From the NCBI GenBank assembly GCA_025351525.1, contig JANXVV010000127.1:1-20863 (forward strand): a stretch of DNA of 20,863 nucleotides, read 5' to 3'. This DNA comes from Humisphaera sp. (lineage in GTDB: Bacteria; Planctomycetota; Phycisphaerae; Tepidisphaerales; Tepidisphaeraceae). Both the position numbers and the translations under genes were made by a program. Under the pieces are notes generated by a model. It was not told the origin of the DNA. It ran no database searches and saw only the letters and a program-made list of their open reading frames with translations. Positions within the stretch are counted from its first letter, which is position 1. The number at the start of each line of letters is the position of its first letter. Shown here piece by piece: positions 8,344-15,564 of this stretch.

Positions 8344-8429
8344 GGTTCCACAGGTCGCGGTACTCCTAGATCTGTGCCTTTCGACCACGAAGCAAGCACA
8401 GGTCTCGGGGTACCGCGACCTGTGGCACC
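8344..8429. repeat. CCACAGGTC paired-hairpin repeat, copy 2
   Basis: This is the same element as 3916-4002, in the same orientation, with arms 8344-8376 and 8397-8429. The left arm has drifted (TAGATCTGTG in place of GAGACCTGTG), while the right arm keeps a stem with loop GGTA. It begins 49 bases after the stop of the LptC/LptA-like gene. It may help end transcription by its hairpins, but there is no T run after it. Confidence 0.88.
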
Positions 8430-8453
8430 CCGCGCTGCTGGAAATCTAATATC

Positions 8454-8487
8454 AATTCACGCCCCGTTCCTTGGTTGTGAATTTCAC
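8454..8487. promoter_or_regulatory. Inverted repeats in the leader of the VOC gene
   Basis: AATTCAC (8454-8460) and GTGAATT (8477-8483) form a perfect 7-base inverted repeat with a 16-base spacer, and GTGAATTTCAC (8477-8487) is itself a palindrome. They lie just upstream of the ribosome site (CGGAG) and could be an operator or an RNA hairpin. TAATAT (8447-8452) just upstream could be a -10 box, but there is no good -35. Confidence 0.3.
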
Positions 8488-8498
8488 GGAGCCTGTTT

Positions 8499-8858
8499 AT
8501 GCGTTTCGATCATGTCGCCGTTCCCGCCAAAGACATTGCCGCCAGTGTCGAGTGGTATCAGTTTCATTTTAATGCCAAGTTGCTGTATCAGGATGACACG
8601 TGGGCGTTTTTGCAGATGGGCGGGACGAAGTTGGCGTTGATCAGCCCGCATCAGCACCCGCCGCATATTGCGATGAGCGTGACGGATGAGGTCTTGACGG
8701 ATGCGGCGAAGATCGCCGGCAAACCGGTGGATTCGCATCGCGACGGGACGAAGGGGATTTATATTTACGATCCCTCCGGCAACGCCGTAGAACTGATTTC
8801 ATATCCGCCGGGCGAGACGATTTACGCGAAGCGGGAGCAGGAAGCGCCGAAAGTGTAG
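8499..8858 (+). CDS. VOC-family (glyoxalase-like) protein
   Basis: The 119-residue product is one vicinal-oxygen-chelate domain. It starts MRFDHVAVPAKD, the usual first strand with H5 as the first metal ligand. H56 and E98 (in GNAVELI near the end) are the likely other ligands, and DPSGNAVELISYP is the classic VOC ending. Family members include glyoxalase I, dioxygenases and resistance proteins; the sequence does not say which reaction applies here. GGAG lies about eight bases before the ATG. It is followed 127 bases later by fabI on the same strand, but no functional link is evident. Confidence 0.85.
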   Translation: MRFDHVAVPAKDIAASVEWYQFHFNAKLLYQDDTWAFLQMGGTKLALISPHQHPPHIAMSVTDEVLTDAAKIAGKPVDSHRDGTKGIYIYDPSGNAVELISYPPGETIYAKREQEAPKV

Positions 8859-8985
8859 CGATTGCGGTCGAGCATCTTTCCCCGTTACGCGGTGGCCCCC
8901 GCTGCCCGCAATGCACCGCCGCTTTTCTTCCCCGTCCGATCCGCGTATCTTCATTTTTTCAACTTTAACATGGTGGAGCGTCAAC

Positions 8986-9780
8986 ATGGGTTTATTGGAT
9001 GGCAAGAAGGGGCTGATTCTGAACATCGCCAACGGGCGCAGCATCGCCACGCACATTGCGGACAACTGCGTGAAGCAGGGGGCGAAGTGCGGGTTTGGTT
9101 TCCTGCCGATGGACAATATCGAAAAATCGCAACGGCGGGTCAAAAAGGCGATGGAGGAATTCGGCTTCCCCAACGAATGGCTTCATCCGTGCGATGTCGG
9201 CAGCGATGAGTCGATGGACCGATTTTTCGCCGCCGCCAAAGAACAGTTTGGCACGATCGATTTTCTCGTGCATTGCCTGGCATTTGCGAACCGGGATTAT
9301 TTAAAGACGGAATCCGGCGTGTTCGCCAGCACGCCGCGCGAGGTGTTTAAGCAGGCGTTGGATATCAGCGCGTACAGCCTTGTCGCCCTCACCCGCGGCG
9401 CGTTGCCGTTGATGCCGGAGGGTGGATCGATCATCGCGTTGACGTATCTGGGCAGCGAGAAAGTGGTCCCCGGTTACAACGTGATGGGCGTCGCCAAAGC
9501 CGCGCTCGAGTCGACGGCCCGCTATCTCGCATACGATCTGGGCGGGCGTAAGATCCGCGTCAACACCATCTCCGCCGGCCCTCTGCGGACGCTGAGCGCG
9601 ATGGCCGTCGGTGGGATCGACGAAATGTTCGACCACGTCGCGAAGAAAGCCCCATTGAAGCGAAACATCGATGGCGACGAGGTCGGTAAAACCGCCGTCT
9701 ATCTGCTCAGCGATCTTTCCAGCGGCGTGACCGGCGAGAACATCTACGTCGACAGCGGGTTCAATACCGTTGGAATATGA
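8986..9780 (+). CDS. fabI: Enoyl-[acyl-carrier-protein] reductase FabI
   Basis: The 264-residue product reduces trans-2-enoyl-ACP with NAD(P)H, the last step of each round of fatty acid elongation. It has the FabI pattern NGRSIATHIA (16-25) for the cofactor, a catalytic region with Y154, Y164 and K171 spaced Y-x6-K (GYNVMGVAK, 163-171), then a RVNTISAGPLRTLSA stretch and an ending ENIYVDSGFNTVGI. The ATG at 8986 has GGAG seven bases before it; the longer in-frame start at 8911 adds a sequence not seen in the family. One oddity is the first cofactor-loop glycine (G13 in E. coli numbering), which appears as Asn13 (LNIAN). No other fatty acid gene is adjacent apart from the MaoC-reductase 5 kb upstream. 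Confidence 0.95.
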   Translation: MGLLDGKKGLILNIANGRSIATHIADNCVKQGAKCGFGFLPMDNIEKSQRRVKKAMEEFGFPNEWLHPCDVGSDESMDRFFAAAKEQFGTIDFLVHCLAFANRDYLKTESGVFASTPREVFKQALDISAYSLVALTRGALPLMPEGGSIIALTYLGSEKVVPGYNVMGVAKAALESTARYLAYDLGGRKIRVNTISAGPLRTLSAMAVGGIDEMFDHVAKKAPLKRNIDGDEVGKTAVYLLSDLSSGVTGENIYVDSGFNTVGI

Positions 9781-9838
9781 ACGATTGCGGGCATTTCGTT
9801 CCGGCCCAAGAAAAAGCCTAGCCATCACATTTGGCTTT

Positions 9839-9994
9839 CCGGTCCCCTCCCCCCATGTACTCATGGGGGGAGGGTTAGGGTGAGGGGTCTTTTCTTCCCA
9901 ACGCAAGCGCGTGAAATTTTTCGGTACAGTTTAAGAAAAATGCAAGACCCCTCACCCTAGCCCTCCCCCCGGAGTACCGGGGGGAGGGGACCGG
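9839..9994. repeat. Long GC-rich paired-hairpin inverted repeat
   Basis: Arms 9839-9892 and 9944-9994 are near-perfect inverted copies carrying CCGGTCCCCTCCCC and AGGGTGAGGGGTC. Each arm is also a hairpin: CCCTCCCCCCATG-TACT-CATGGGGGGAGGG on the left and CCCTCCCCCCGG-AGTA-CCGGGGGGAGGG on the right, with stem differences that stay paired. The symmetry continues weakly outward (CATTTGGCTTTCCGG against CATTTGAATTTCCGG). It takes up most of the 405-base gap after fabI and may contribute to termination there. I see no gene in the gap. Confidence 0.9.
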
Positions 9995-10033
9995 AAATTC
10001 AAATGCGATGGCCCAGATGCCCGGCCTGCCGGT

Positions 10034-10068
10034 TTGTACCTCGCACGTTTCTTGTTTAATATGCGAGG
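10034..10068 (+). promoter_or_regulatory. Candidate promoter with operator-like inverted repeat
   Basis: TTGTAC (10034-10039), 17 bases, then TAATAT (10057-10062) fit a housekeeping-sigma promoter, giving a leader of about 115 bases before the GspE-like gene. A perfect inverted repeat CCTCGCA (10039-10045) / TGCGAGG (10062-10068) spans the spacer, placed where a repressor could block polymerase. This is a pattern match only. Confidence 0.35.
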
Positions 10069-10185
10069 CCGTCGCGTTGGATTCGCGAGCGTTCTGACGG
10101 CCTGTTGGCGAAAGCGATACTCTCAACGCAGAAAATAATGATCGAGGTCGGTTCAAGACTTCGACATTCGACAAAGGACCCATCG

Positions 10186-11910
10186 ATGCAATCGGCCCTG
10201 GTATTTCCCGCTGCAATAACGGCAAGTGTAGACGTCGGTCCCTTCATCAGCCTGGGCAAAATCGTGCCTGTGTTGATCGTGCTGGTGATCTGGGGTCGGA
10301 TGCTGACCTGGGCCGATAAGGACACCGAGCGCGCCCACTTGCCGCGTGAAGGGCTCAACCTCGGCATGATGCTCGGGCTCGTCCTCGCGTTTGCGCTCTT
10401 CTTTTTCCTTCCCTCCTACGCCGTTGCGCTTCCGGTGCTGATTGTGATGATGCTGATTGAAGTCGGGGCGTACCTCGGACTGCGAAATTCCAAGATCGGT
10501 TTGAAGGATATTAAGGATGATTTCAACGGGTGGATCGCCGGTCTTCGCGGTGAAAAGCGATCCAGCACCGAAGCCGGCGCAGTGACATTTTTCGATAAAA
10601 AGGGCAATGCGATTCCGGTGCCCGCCGCCGAATCACCCGATCGGCCCGCCTATGACGCACTTCAGAAACTGCTGACCGATCCGGTGCGGAAAAATGCCGA
10701 GCGGATCGACGTGACGCCGGGCGAAGGCGCGTCGCAGGTGAAGTATTCGGTGGATAGTTTTTCCTATTCGGGCCAGAGCCTCGACCGCGCTTCCGGGGCG
10801 GCGGCGATCAGTTATCTGAAACCGCTGGCGGGATTGAATGTCGAGGAAAAGCGAAAGCCGCAGGCCGGCACGATGAAGGTTCAGTTGGACGGCAAGAAGC
10901 GGGAACTGGATGTAAGCACCGCCGGCAGTTCCGCCGGGGAATTTCTGAAGATCCAACTCGAGGTGAAAAAGCGGCATTCCCTGAAACTGGATCAACTCGG
11001 TTTCTCACCGGAGCAACTCGCGGCCATCAAAAATTCAGTTCAGAGCGAGAAGGGGATCGTGCTGGTCACAAGCCCGCGCGGGCAGGGTTTGACGAGCATG
11101 CTCTACGCGCTGCTGCGTTCGCACGATGCATTCGTTCAGCATATCCAAACCATCGAGCGCGTGGCGGATCAAGATGTGGAGGGCGTGACGCAGAACAAAC
11201 TGGCGGCCAACGCGCCGGCGGCGGAAGAGGCGAAGCTGGTCGGGTGGATCTCCAGCCAGGAGCCGGATGTTCTGATGATCAATCAGATGGAGGATCCCGG
11301 CACGCCCAAGGCACTCGTCGAATACGCCGGTCACGGTGATGGCAAGCGTATATACATCGCCCTGCGGGCCGGCAGCACATTTGACGCGCTGTCGATCTGG
11401 CGAAAGTTGGTGGGCGATGACAAACTGGCGGCGGAAAAATTGAGCATGGTCATCTCCGGCCGGGTCATGCGGAAGTTGTGCATGGCCTGCAAAGTCGCTT
11501 ATACCCCCGATCCCGAACAACTTCGAAAATTGAATTTGAATCCGGCGAAAGCGACGCAATTGTTTCAGGCCCGCCGTGAACCGATGCGTGATCCGAAGGG
11601 CAATCCGATCCCTTGCGATTTTTGTCAGGAACTGCGCTACACGGGTCGTTTCGGAGTGTTTGAGGTGTTGGTCGTCGACGAAGAAATTCGCAACGTCGTC
11701 GCGGCGGGCGCATCGGCCAGCCAACTCAAAGCCGCGTTCCGCAAGCAAAAGGGAAAGCTTCTGCAGGAGATGGCCCTGGCCCGCGTGGAGGCCGGCGACA
11801 CCAGCCTTGCGGAAGTGAAGCGCGTGATGGAAGCCGGCGCGCCCCCGGCATCGCCCGGAGTGGCAAAGGCAGCGGCACCCCGTACGCCCGCTCGTCCCGT
11901 ATCGGAGTAA
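10186..11910 (+). CDS. Membrane-anchored GspE/PilB-like protein with degenerate ATPase site
   Basis: The 574-residue product starts at ATG 10186, seven bases after AAAGGA. Three hydrophobic segments (about 22-40, 59-77, 78-98) come first, unlike normal soluble GspE. Residues 155-500 follow the GspE/PilB secretion-ATPase plan, including LAGLNVEEKRKPQ (214-226) and zinc-binding cysteines C432, C435, C487 and C490. The nucleotide site is broken: the Walker A motif reads SPRGQGLTS (296-304) with Leu302 in place of lysine. The Walker B region PDVLMINQMED (360-370) has Gln367 for glutamate, and the histidine box reads IALRAG with Arg394 near the usual His. It probably does not hydrolyse ATP and may be a structural or regulatory subunit. 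No type II secretion or pilus gene is nearby. The CvpA-like gene follows 132 bases downstream. Confidence 0.8.
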   Translation: MQSALVFPAAITASVDVGPFISLGKIVPVLIVLVIWGRMLTWADKDTERAHLPREGLNLGMMLGLVLAFALFFFLPSYAVALPVLIVMMLIEVGAYLGLRNSKIGLKDIKDDFNGWIAGLRGEKRSSTEAGAVTFFDKKGNAIPVPAAESPDRPAYDALQKLLTDPVRKNAERIDVTPGEGASQVKYSVDSFSYSGQSLDRASGAAAISYLKPLAGLNVEEKRKPQAGTMKVQLDGKKRELDVSTAGSSAGEFLKIQLEVKKRHSLKLDQLGFSPEQLAAIKNSVQSEKGIVLVTSPRGQGLTSMLYALLRSHDAFVQHIQTIERVADQDVEGVTQNKLAANAPAAEEAKLVGWISSQEPDVLMINQMEDPGTPKALVEYAGHGDGKRIYIALRAGSTFDALSIWRKLVGDDKLAAEKLSMVISGRVMRKLCMACKVAYTPDPEQLRKLNLNPAKATQLFQARREPMRDPKGNPIPCDFCQELRYTGRFGVFEVLVVDEEIRNVVAAGASASQLKAAFRKQKGKLLQEMALARVEAGDTSLAEVKRVMEAGAPPASPGVAKAAAPRTPARPVSE

Positions 11911-11924
11911 AGCACCTTTAAAAA

Positions 11925-11953
11925 GGTGGCATGGGCGTCTCGCCCATGCCACC
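11925..11953. repeat. Perfect 13-pair hairpin after the GspE-like gene
   Basis: GGTGGCATGGGCG-TCT-CGCCCATGCCACC is a perfect 13-pair stem with a 3-base loop, starting 15 bases after the stop codon. On the plus strand it is followed by CGTTTTAC; on the minus strand by TTTTTAAA. It could therefore act as a weak terminator in either direction. Its GCATGGGC core is shared with repeats at 571-589, 825-843 and 15601-15665. Confidence 0.6.
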
Positions 11954-12042
11954 CGTTTTACAAAAAACCTAATTAGCATCGCATCTTGTTTTGAACTCAA
12001 CGCGCATATTTGTCAGCGACCTCTAACAACCGGCAAACCACC

Positions 12043-13392
12043 ATGTTTTTCAGCGTCGTCATTATCGTCTTCGTACTGCTTGTGGCGTACATCCACTTCA
12101 TCCAGGGTTTTTTCAGCGCGGCGCTGTCGACGATCCTGACGATCTTCGCGGCTGCCATCGCCCTGGGGTTTCACGAGAGCGTCGTCGCGATGATCAAGCC
12201 GGGCAAACTGGCGGATTCGGCGAACGCGATCATTCTCTGCAGCCTGTTCGCGGTATCGTATATCGTTCTACGGCAGATCTTCGACCGCGCGGTTCCGGGC
12301 AACGTGCGTTTGCAGTCGACGATCGACAAGATCGGTGCGGCATTGATGGGGCTTGTCGCGGGCACGTGCGCAGCAGGGATTTTTGCCGTCGCGGCGCAAA
12401 CGACGGCGTTCGGCCCGAGCATTTTCGGGTACTCCCGTTATGTCGTCGCCGACAAGCCTGAGTTTTCAGTCCAACCGGATCGCAACGCGAGATCGCTCAG
12501 CCGTGCCATCTTCGACCAGATGAAGAGTAAAACGTTCGATGAAAAGGATGTGAACAAACTCCTGCTTCCGGCGGACGACTTTGTTCTGGGCCTGGTCAAC
12601 ACGCTGAGCGAAGGGTCGCTGTCGGGCAACATGCCGTTGAGCGCCGTGCATCAGGATTATCTGCAGGAGGCGTTTGGAAACCGCGTGGGCATTGAAGTCG
12701 GGGTGCGTCGGACGGCGACCAACCTCAACCCTTCCGCCGAACAGGTGACCGTCGAAGCCATCGCCGTTCGCGACAAAATCAAAGCGGTTGAAGATTCTGA
12801 GTTACCGGAGATACGGAAAAAAATAGAGACCGCCGAGGCGGTGGCGGCGTATAACGGGAAGGAAGAATCCAAGCTTGCGAAGGAAGATTTAAAGACCACC
12901 AAAAAAGAGCAGGCGATTCTGATCATCCGCACCGTTTTCGATCGAAGCGCGACGGATGAGAAAAATGAGCTGGTCCGATTCACACCGGCGTCGGTGAGGT
13001 TGGTCGTCCGCGATGCGCACGGCAAAGCCCGCGACTATTTCCCGATCGGCACGATGGATGCCTGGGGCGGCGGAACTTTCTGGCCGAATCAGATCGACGA
13101 CGTGATCTATGTAAAAGTGGGTGAGAAGAACGGGGCCGATCTGGTGTTCATGATCGAGAATCGGGACGAGGTACTGGTGGCGTCGGCGGACGCTCCAAAG
13201 AAAAGCAAATCCGATGGAAAGCCCGCCGTCGCGGCACAGGCGATCAAAGCGGGGATTTTTCTGGAAGTAAAACGTTTGGCCCGAATCGATCTTTCCGGCA
13301 AGCCCGTCGAAAGCGGTCCCCTCCCGGCGGATCCGAAGATCGATGTCATGCGGAAAGCGCGACTGAAAGCGCCGCCGGTCGCGGTGCCGTGA
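12043..13392 (+). CDS. CvpA-family membrane protein with long C-terminal domain
   Basis: The 449-residue product begins at ATG 12043. Three or four membrane helices occupy about residues 1-130, with the CvpA-like pattern of a first helix, a Gly/Phe-rich turn (HFIQGFFSAAL) and further helices such as IGAALMGLVAGTCAAGIFAVA. CvpA proteins are inner-membrane proteins linked to colicin V export, purine control and envelope stress; the exact role is unknown. Residues about 130-449 are soluble, with a charged helix near 240-285 and beta-rich parts after; I do not recognise them. A TTG 33 bases upstream is in frame but has no ribosome site. The gene lies between the GspE-like gene and a lipoprotein gene on the same strand. 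Confidence 0.65.
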   Translation: MFFSVVIIVFVLLVAYIHFIQGFFSAALSTILTIFAAAIALGFHESVVAMIKPGKLADSANAIILCSLFAVSYIVLRQIFDRAVPGNVRLQSTIDKIGAALMGLVAGTCAAGIFAVAAQTTAFGPSIFGYSRYVVADKPEFSVQPDRNARSLSRAIFDQMKSKTFDEKDVNKLLLPADDFVLGLVNTLSEGSLSGNMPLSAVHQDYLQEAFGNRVGIEVGVRRTATNLNPSAEQVTVEAIAVRDKIKAVEDSELPEIRKKIETAEAVAAYNGKEESKLAKEDLKTTKKEQAILIIRTVFDRSATDEKNELVRFTPASVRLVVRDAHGKARDYFPIGTMDAWGGGTFWPNQIDDVIYVKVGEKNGADLVFMIENRDEVLVASADAPKKSKSDGKPAVAAQAIKAGIFLEVKRLARIDLSGKPVESGPLPADPKIDVMRKARLKAPPVAVP

Positions 13393-13496
13393 TTGAGATC
13401 GGCCATGATATGCGATACGCTACCGGCTCTGTTCAGACGACCTGGGTTTCAGGGGATAAAACCGCCCGCAAACGCGGCGAACAAAAGGACTGCAAG

Positions 13497-13871
13497 ATGA
13501 ATCGAATTTTTGGAACGGCATTGGGCATCACTCTGGCGACCGGGACATTGTGCTTCACGGGTTGCACCAAGGAAGAGGTCAAAACCAACGAGGACAAGAC
13601 CGAAAAGGCCGTCGAGAAAGCTGCGGATAAGACGAAGGAAGTGGCCAAAGACATGGTTGAAAAGACCAAAGAAGTGGTCAAGGACAAGATCGCGCCGGCC
13701 ATCGAAAAGGGAGTCGACAAGACCAAGGAGATGGTCAAGGACATCGGCGGAAAGACCAAGAGCGGAGCCGAGAAGGCTGCTGACAAGACGAAGGATGTCG
13801 CGGAAGACGCCGCCGACAAAACCAAGGAAGCGGTCAAGCCCGTCGAGACTCCCGTCGATCCCGCGAAGTGA
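13497..13871 (+). CDS. Small lipoprotein with 11-residue Lys/Glu/Ala helical repeats
   Basis: The 124-residue product starts at ATG 13497 with AAGGA nearby. Residues 1-22 form a signal peptide ending FTGC, so C23 is the likely lipid-modified cysteine (the -3 residue is Phe, which is atypical). The rest is almost only K, E, D, A, T and V in an 11-residue rhythm (EKAADKTKEVA, then EKTKEVVKDK and others), like LEA proteins or apolipoprotein-type amphipathic helices. Such proteins often shield or link membranes under stress; the function here is unknown. It is 104 bases after the CvpA-like gene and 27 bases before scpB. Confidence 0.75.
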   Translation: MNRIFGTALGITLATGTLCFTGCTKEEVKTNEDKTEKAVEKAADKTKEVAKDMVEKTKEVVKDKIAPAIEKGVDKTKEMVKDIGGKTKSGAEKAADKTKDVAEDAADKTKEAVKPVETPVDPAK

Positions 13872-13898
13872 TCCGATGAGGGCCGATATCGAGTACGC

Positions 13899-14579
13899 AT
13901 GTTGAAACTTGTTGTGGATGAACCCGCCCGCAAAAATATCCCCGTGGAAGCGCCTGTACCCGAGATGAGCGACCCGATTTCCACCGAGCCGTCGGATCGC
14001 GTCGACGGCCCGGTGGAGGACACGGCGGGCGACGAAGCCATCGGTGAATCGACCGAACTTGCGGTCCATCCCGGCGTTTTGGAAGCTCTGCTTTTCAGCA
14101 CCCATCATCCGCTGACCGCCCAGCGGTTGGCGGAATTGATGGATCTGCCGAAGCAATCCCCGTTGCGCAAGGCGATCAAATCGCTCAATCTCGCCTATGA
14201 AGAAAGTGGTCGATCTTTCCGCATCGAACAGGTGGCCGGCGGGTATCAGATGCTGACGTTGCCGGAACACGGTGAGGCGCTCAAACGGCTGCATCAAAAA
14301 GAGATCGACACGAAGTTGAGTAAATCCGCCGTCGAAACCTTGGCGATCATCGCCTACAAGCAGCCGGTTTTGCGAGCCGATGTCGAGGCGATTCGCGGGG
14401 TGATGTGCGGCGAAACGATCCGATCGCTGATGGAAAAGCATCTGGTCCGTATCGGTGGCCGCGCTGAACTGCCGGGCCGTCCCATTCTGTATGGCACCAC
14501 GAAGCGATTCCTGGAACTGTTCGGACTCAATACGCTCAAAGACCTTCCGCAGGCGGAAGAATTACAGCCTCCTAAATGA
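13899..14579 (+). CDS. scpB: Segregation and condensation protein ScpB
   Basis: The 226-residue product is the ScpB subunit of the SMC-ScpA-ScpB complex, which compacts and separates chromosomes. After a charged, poorly conserved N terminus (1-55) come two winged-helix domains (about 57-135 and 140-215). Family patterns include LEALLFSTHHPLTAQRLAEL, LSKSAVETLAIIAYKQPV (137-154), the turn RGVMCGETIRSLMEKHLV, and ending PGRPILYGTTKRFLELFGL. The ATG at 13899 lacks a close ribosome site (a GAGGG lies about 17 bases away). The usual partner scpA is not in the window. It is 27 bases after the lipoprotein gene, so they may share a transcript. Confidence 0.93.
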   Translation: MLKLVVDEPARKNIPVEAPVPEMSDPISTEPSDRVDGPVEDTAGDEAIGESTELAVHPGVLEALLFSTHHPLTAQRLAELMDLPKQSPLRKAIKSLNLAYEESGRSFRIEQVAGGYQMLTLPEHGEALKRLHQKEIDTKLSKSAVETLAIIAYKQPVLRADVEAIRGVMCGETIRSLMEKHLVRIGGRAELPGRPILYGTTKRFLELFGLNTLKDLPQAEELQPPK

Positions 14580-14602
14580 TAATAGCCCCCCCCGTTTAGT
14601 GC

Positions 14603-14617
14603 CGTCCCAGAGGGACG
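14603..14617. repeat. Short hairpin CGTCCC-AGA-GGGACG
   Basis: A perfect 6-pair stem with a 3-base loop lies between scpB and the reductase gene, 22 bases before the latter's ATG. It follows a run of C. It may be a repeat remnant or part of the leader. Confidence 0.4.
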
Positions 14618-14639
14618 TGATTCGCCGACCCGTAAAACC

Positions 14640-15383
14640 ATGCCGCGATCTACGAAAAAAGCAACTCGCGTTGCGATTGTCACCGGCGGCGCCAAACGCG
14701 TTGGCCGCGCGATTGTCGAGAGACTGGCCGAAGCCGGATTCGACATCGCCTTCACCTATCTGAGCAGCGATCGTGACGCTAAAAAATTGGTGGAAATTTT
14801 GCGGCGGAAGAATCGCCGCGCGCTCGCCATCAAGGCCGATCTCACCCATCCTGACGCCGCCCGAATTATCGCAACGGAATTCCGCTCCACCTTCAATCGG
14901 CTCGATGTTCTCGTAAACAACGCCTCACTCTACCTCCCCTCCGCCCTTTCACAGATCGACAAAGATCAATTCGCAAAGCTCTGGACGATCCACGTCTGGA
15001 ACCCCATGGCACTGTGCCGTGAGTTTGAATCGATGCTCCGCCAACATCGAGGGCATGTCGTGAACATGGTGGATTTGCTGGCCGAAAAGCCCTGGCCCGA
15101 GTATCTGGCGTACTGCACCAGCAAAGCGGGCCTGGCGAATTTGACGCTCGGTCTTTCTCGCGAGCTATCTCCCGAAGTGACGGTAAACGGCATCGCCCCC
15201 GGCGTGGTCGAATGGCCGGAAGATTTCCCCGAAGCGTCGCGAACAAAATATCTGAAGCGGGTTCCCCTCGGGCGTGCCGGCACATCAAAAGATGTCGCCG
15301 ATCTGGTCCATTTTCTCGCCACTGATGGCAGCTATATCACGGGCCAAATTATCAGGGTCGATGGGGGACGATCGATTACTTAG
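14640..15383 (+). CDS. Pteridine-reductase-like short-chain reductase (FolM/PTR1 type)
   Basis: The 247-residue product has the short-chain reductase cofactor loop TGGAKRVG (15-22), NNAS (93-96) and the helix YCTSKAGL (158-165). The usual catalytic serine is replaced by Asp145 in NMVDLLAE, 13 residues before Tyr158, with Lys162 after it. This Asp-Tyr-Lys set is the mark of Leishmania PTR1 and E. coli FolM, which reduce dihydropterins or dihydromonapterin with NADPH. The loop KRVG (Arg in the second cofactor position) also fits NADPH. The exact pterin substrate is inferred. ATG 14640 has no close ribosome site but begins the normal fold. It ends 3 bases before the repeat-rich gap at 15384. Confidence 0.75.
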   Translation: MPRSTKKATRVAIVTGGAKRVGRAIVERLAEAGFDIAFTYLSSDRDAKKLVEILRRKNRRALAIKADLTHPDAARIIATEFRSTFNRLDVLVNNASLYLPSALSQIDKDQFAKLWTIHVWNPMALCREFESMLRQHRGHVVNMVDLLAEKPWPEYLAYCTSKAGLANLTLGLSRELSPEVTVNGIAPGVVEWPEDFPEASRTKYLKRVPLGRAGTSKDVADLVHFLATDGSYITGQIIRVDGGRSIT

Positions 15384-15386
15384 AGC

Positions 15387-15500
15387 ATTTTTCAGGTGGG
15401 TGGGGCGTGGAGGGCGGGTGTCCTCACCCGCCGTCTGCAGGAACGATTGGCGGTCGAGAACGACCGCCCTCCAGAATGCCGCTACACCTCCCTGAAAAAT
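15387..15500. repeat. Paired-hairpin inverted repeat after the FolM-like gene
   Basis: The outer ends ATTTTTCAGG (15387-15396) and CCTGAAAAAT (15491-15500) are perfect inverses. Inside, GGCGGGTG-TCCT-CACCCGCC (15413-15432) and GGCGGTCG-AGAA-CGACCGCC (15449-15468) are perfect hairpins whose stems differ from each other in a paired way. The gap 15384-15730 (347 bases) has this element, a small hairpin and the element at 15565-15702, and no gene. Confidence 0.85.
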
Positions 15501-15507
15501 TCCCTAG

Positions 15508-15528
15508 ATCGCATGAAACGAATGCGAT
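15508..15528. repeat. Small hairpin ATCGCAT / ATGCGAT
   Basis: A perfect 7-pair stem with a 7-base loop lies just beyond the 15387-15500 element. A second minor palindrome (GGATGTCATCC) follows at about 15535. Whether these are part of a larger repeat is not clear. Confidence 0.35.
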
Positions 15529-15564
15529 TCAGTCGGATGTCATCCTGACGTACCTTCAATTCTT

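Noticed and set aside
9839..9994. CRISPR or insertion-sequence remnant
   Set aside because: There are no regular spaced direct repeats and no transposase fragment; it is a single paired-hairpin inverted repeat.
11925..11960. Classical rho-independent terminator for the GspE-like gene
   Set aside because: The stem is strong, but the plus-strand tail is only CGTTTTAC, and the same stem core occurs in repeats elsewhere, so I call it a repeat that may terminate weakly.
12010..12042. TTG start for the CvpA-like gene
   Set aside because: No ribosome site precedes it and the first membrane helix starts right after ATG 12043.
13449..14441. Minus-strand open frame of 330 codons with repeated Leu/Gly/Phe stretches
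   Set aside because: The apparent hydrophobic repeats are the reverse reading of the lysine-rich repeats of the lipoprotein; the scpB family match is on the plus strand.
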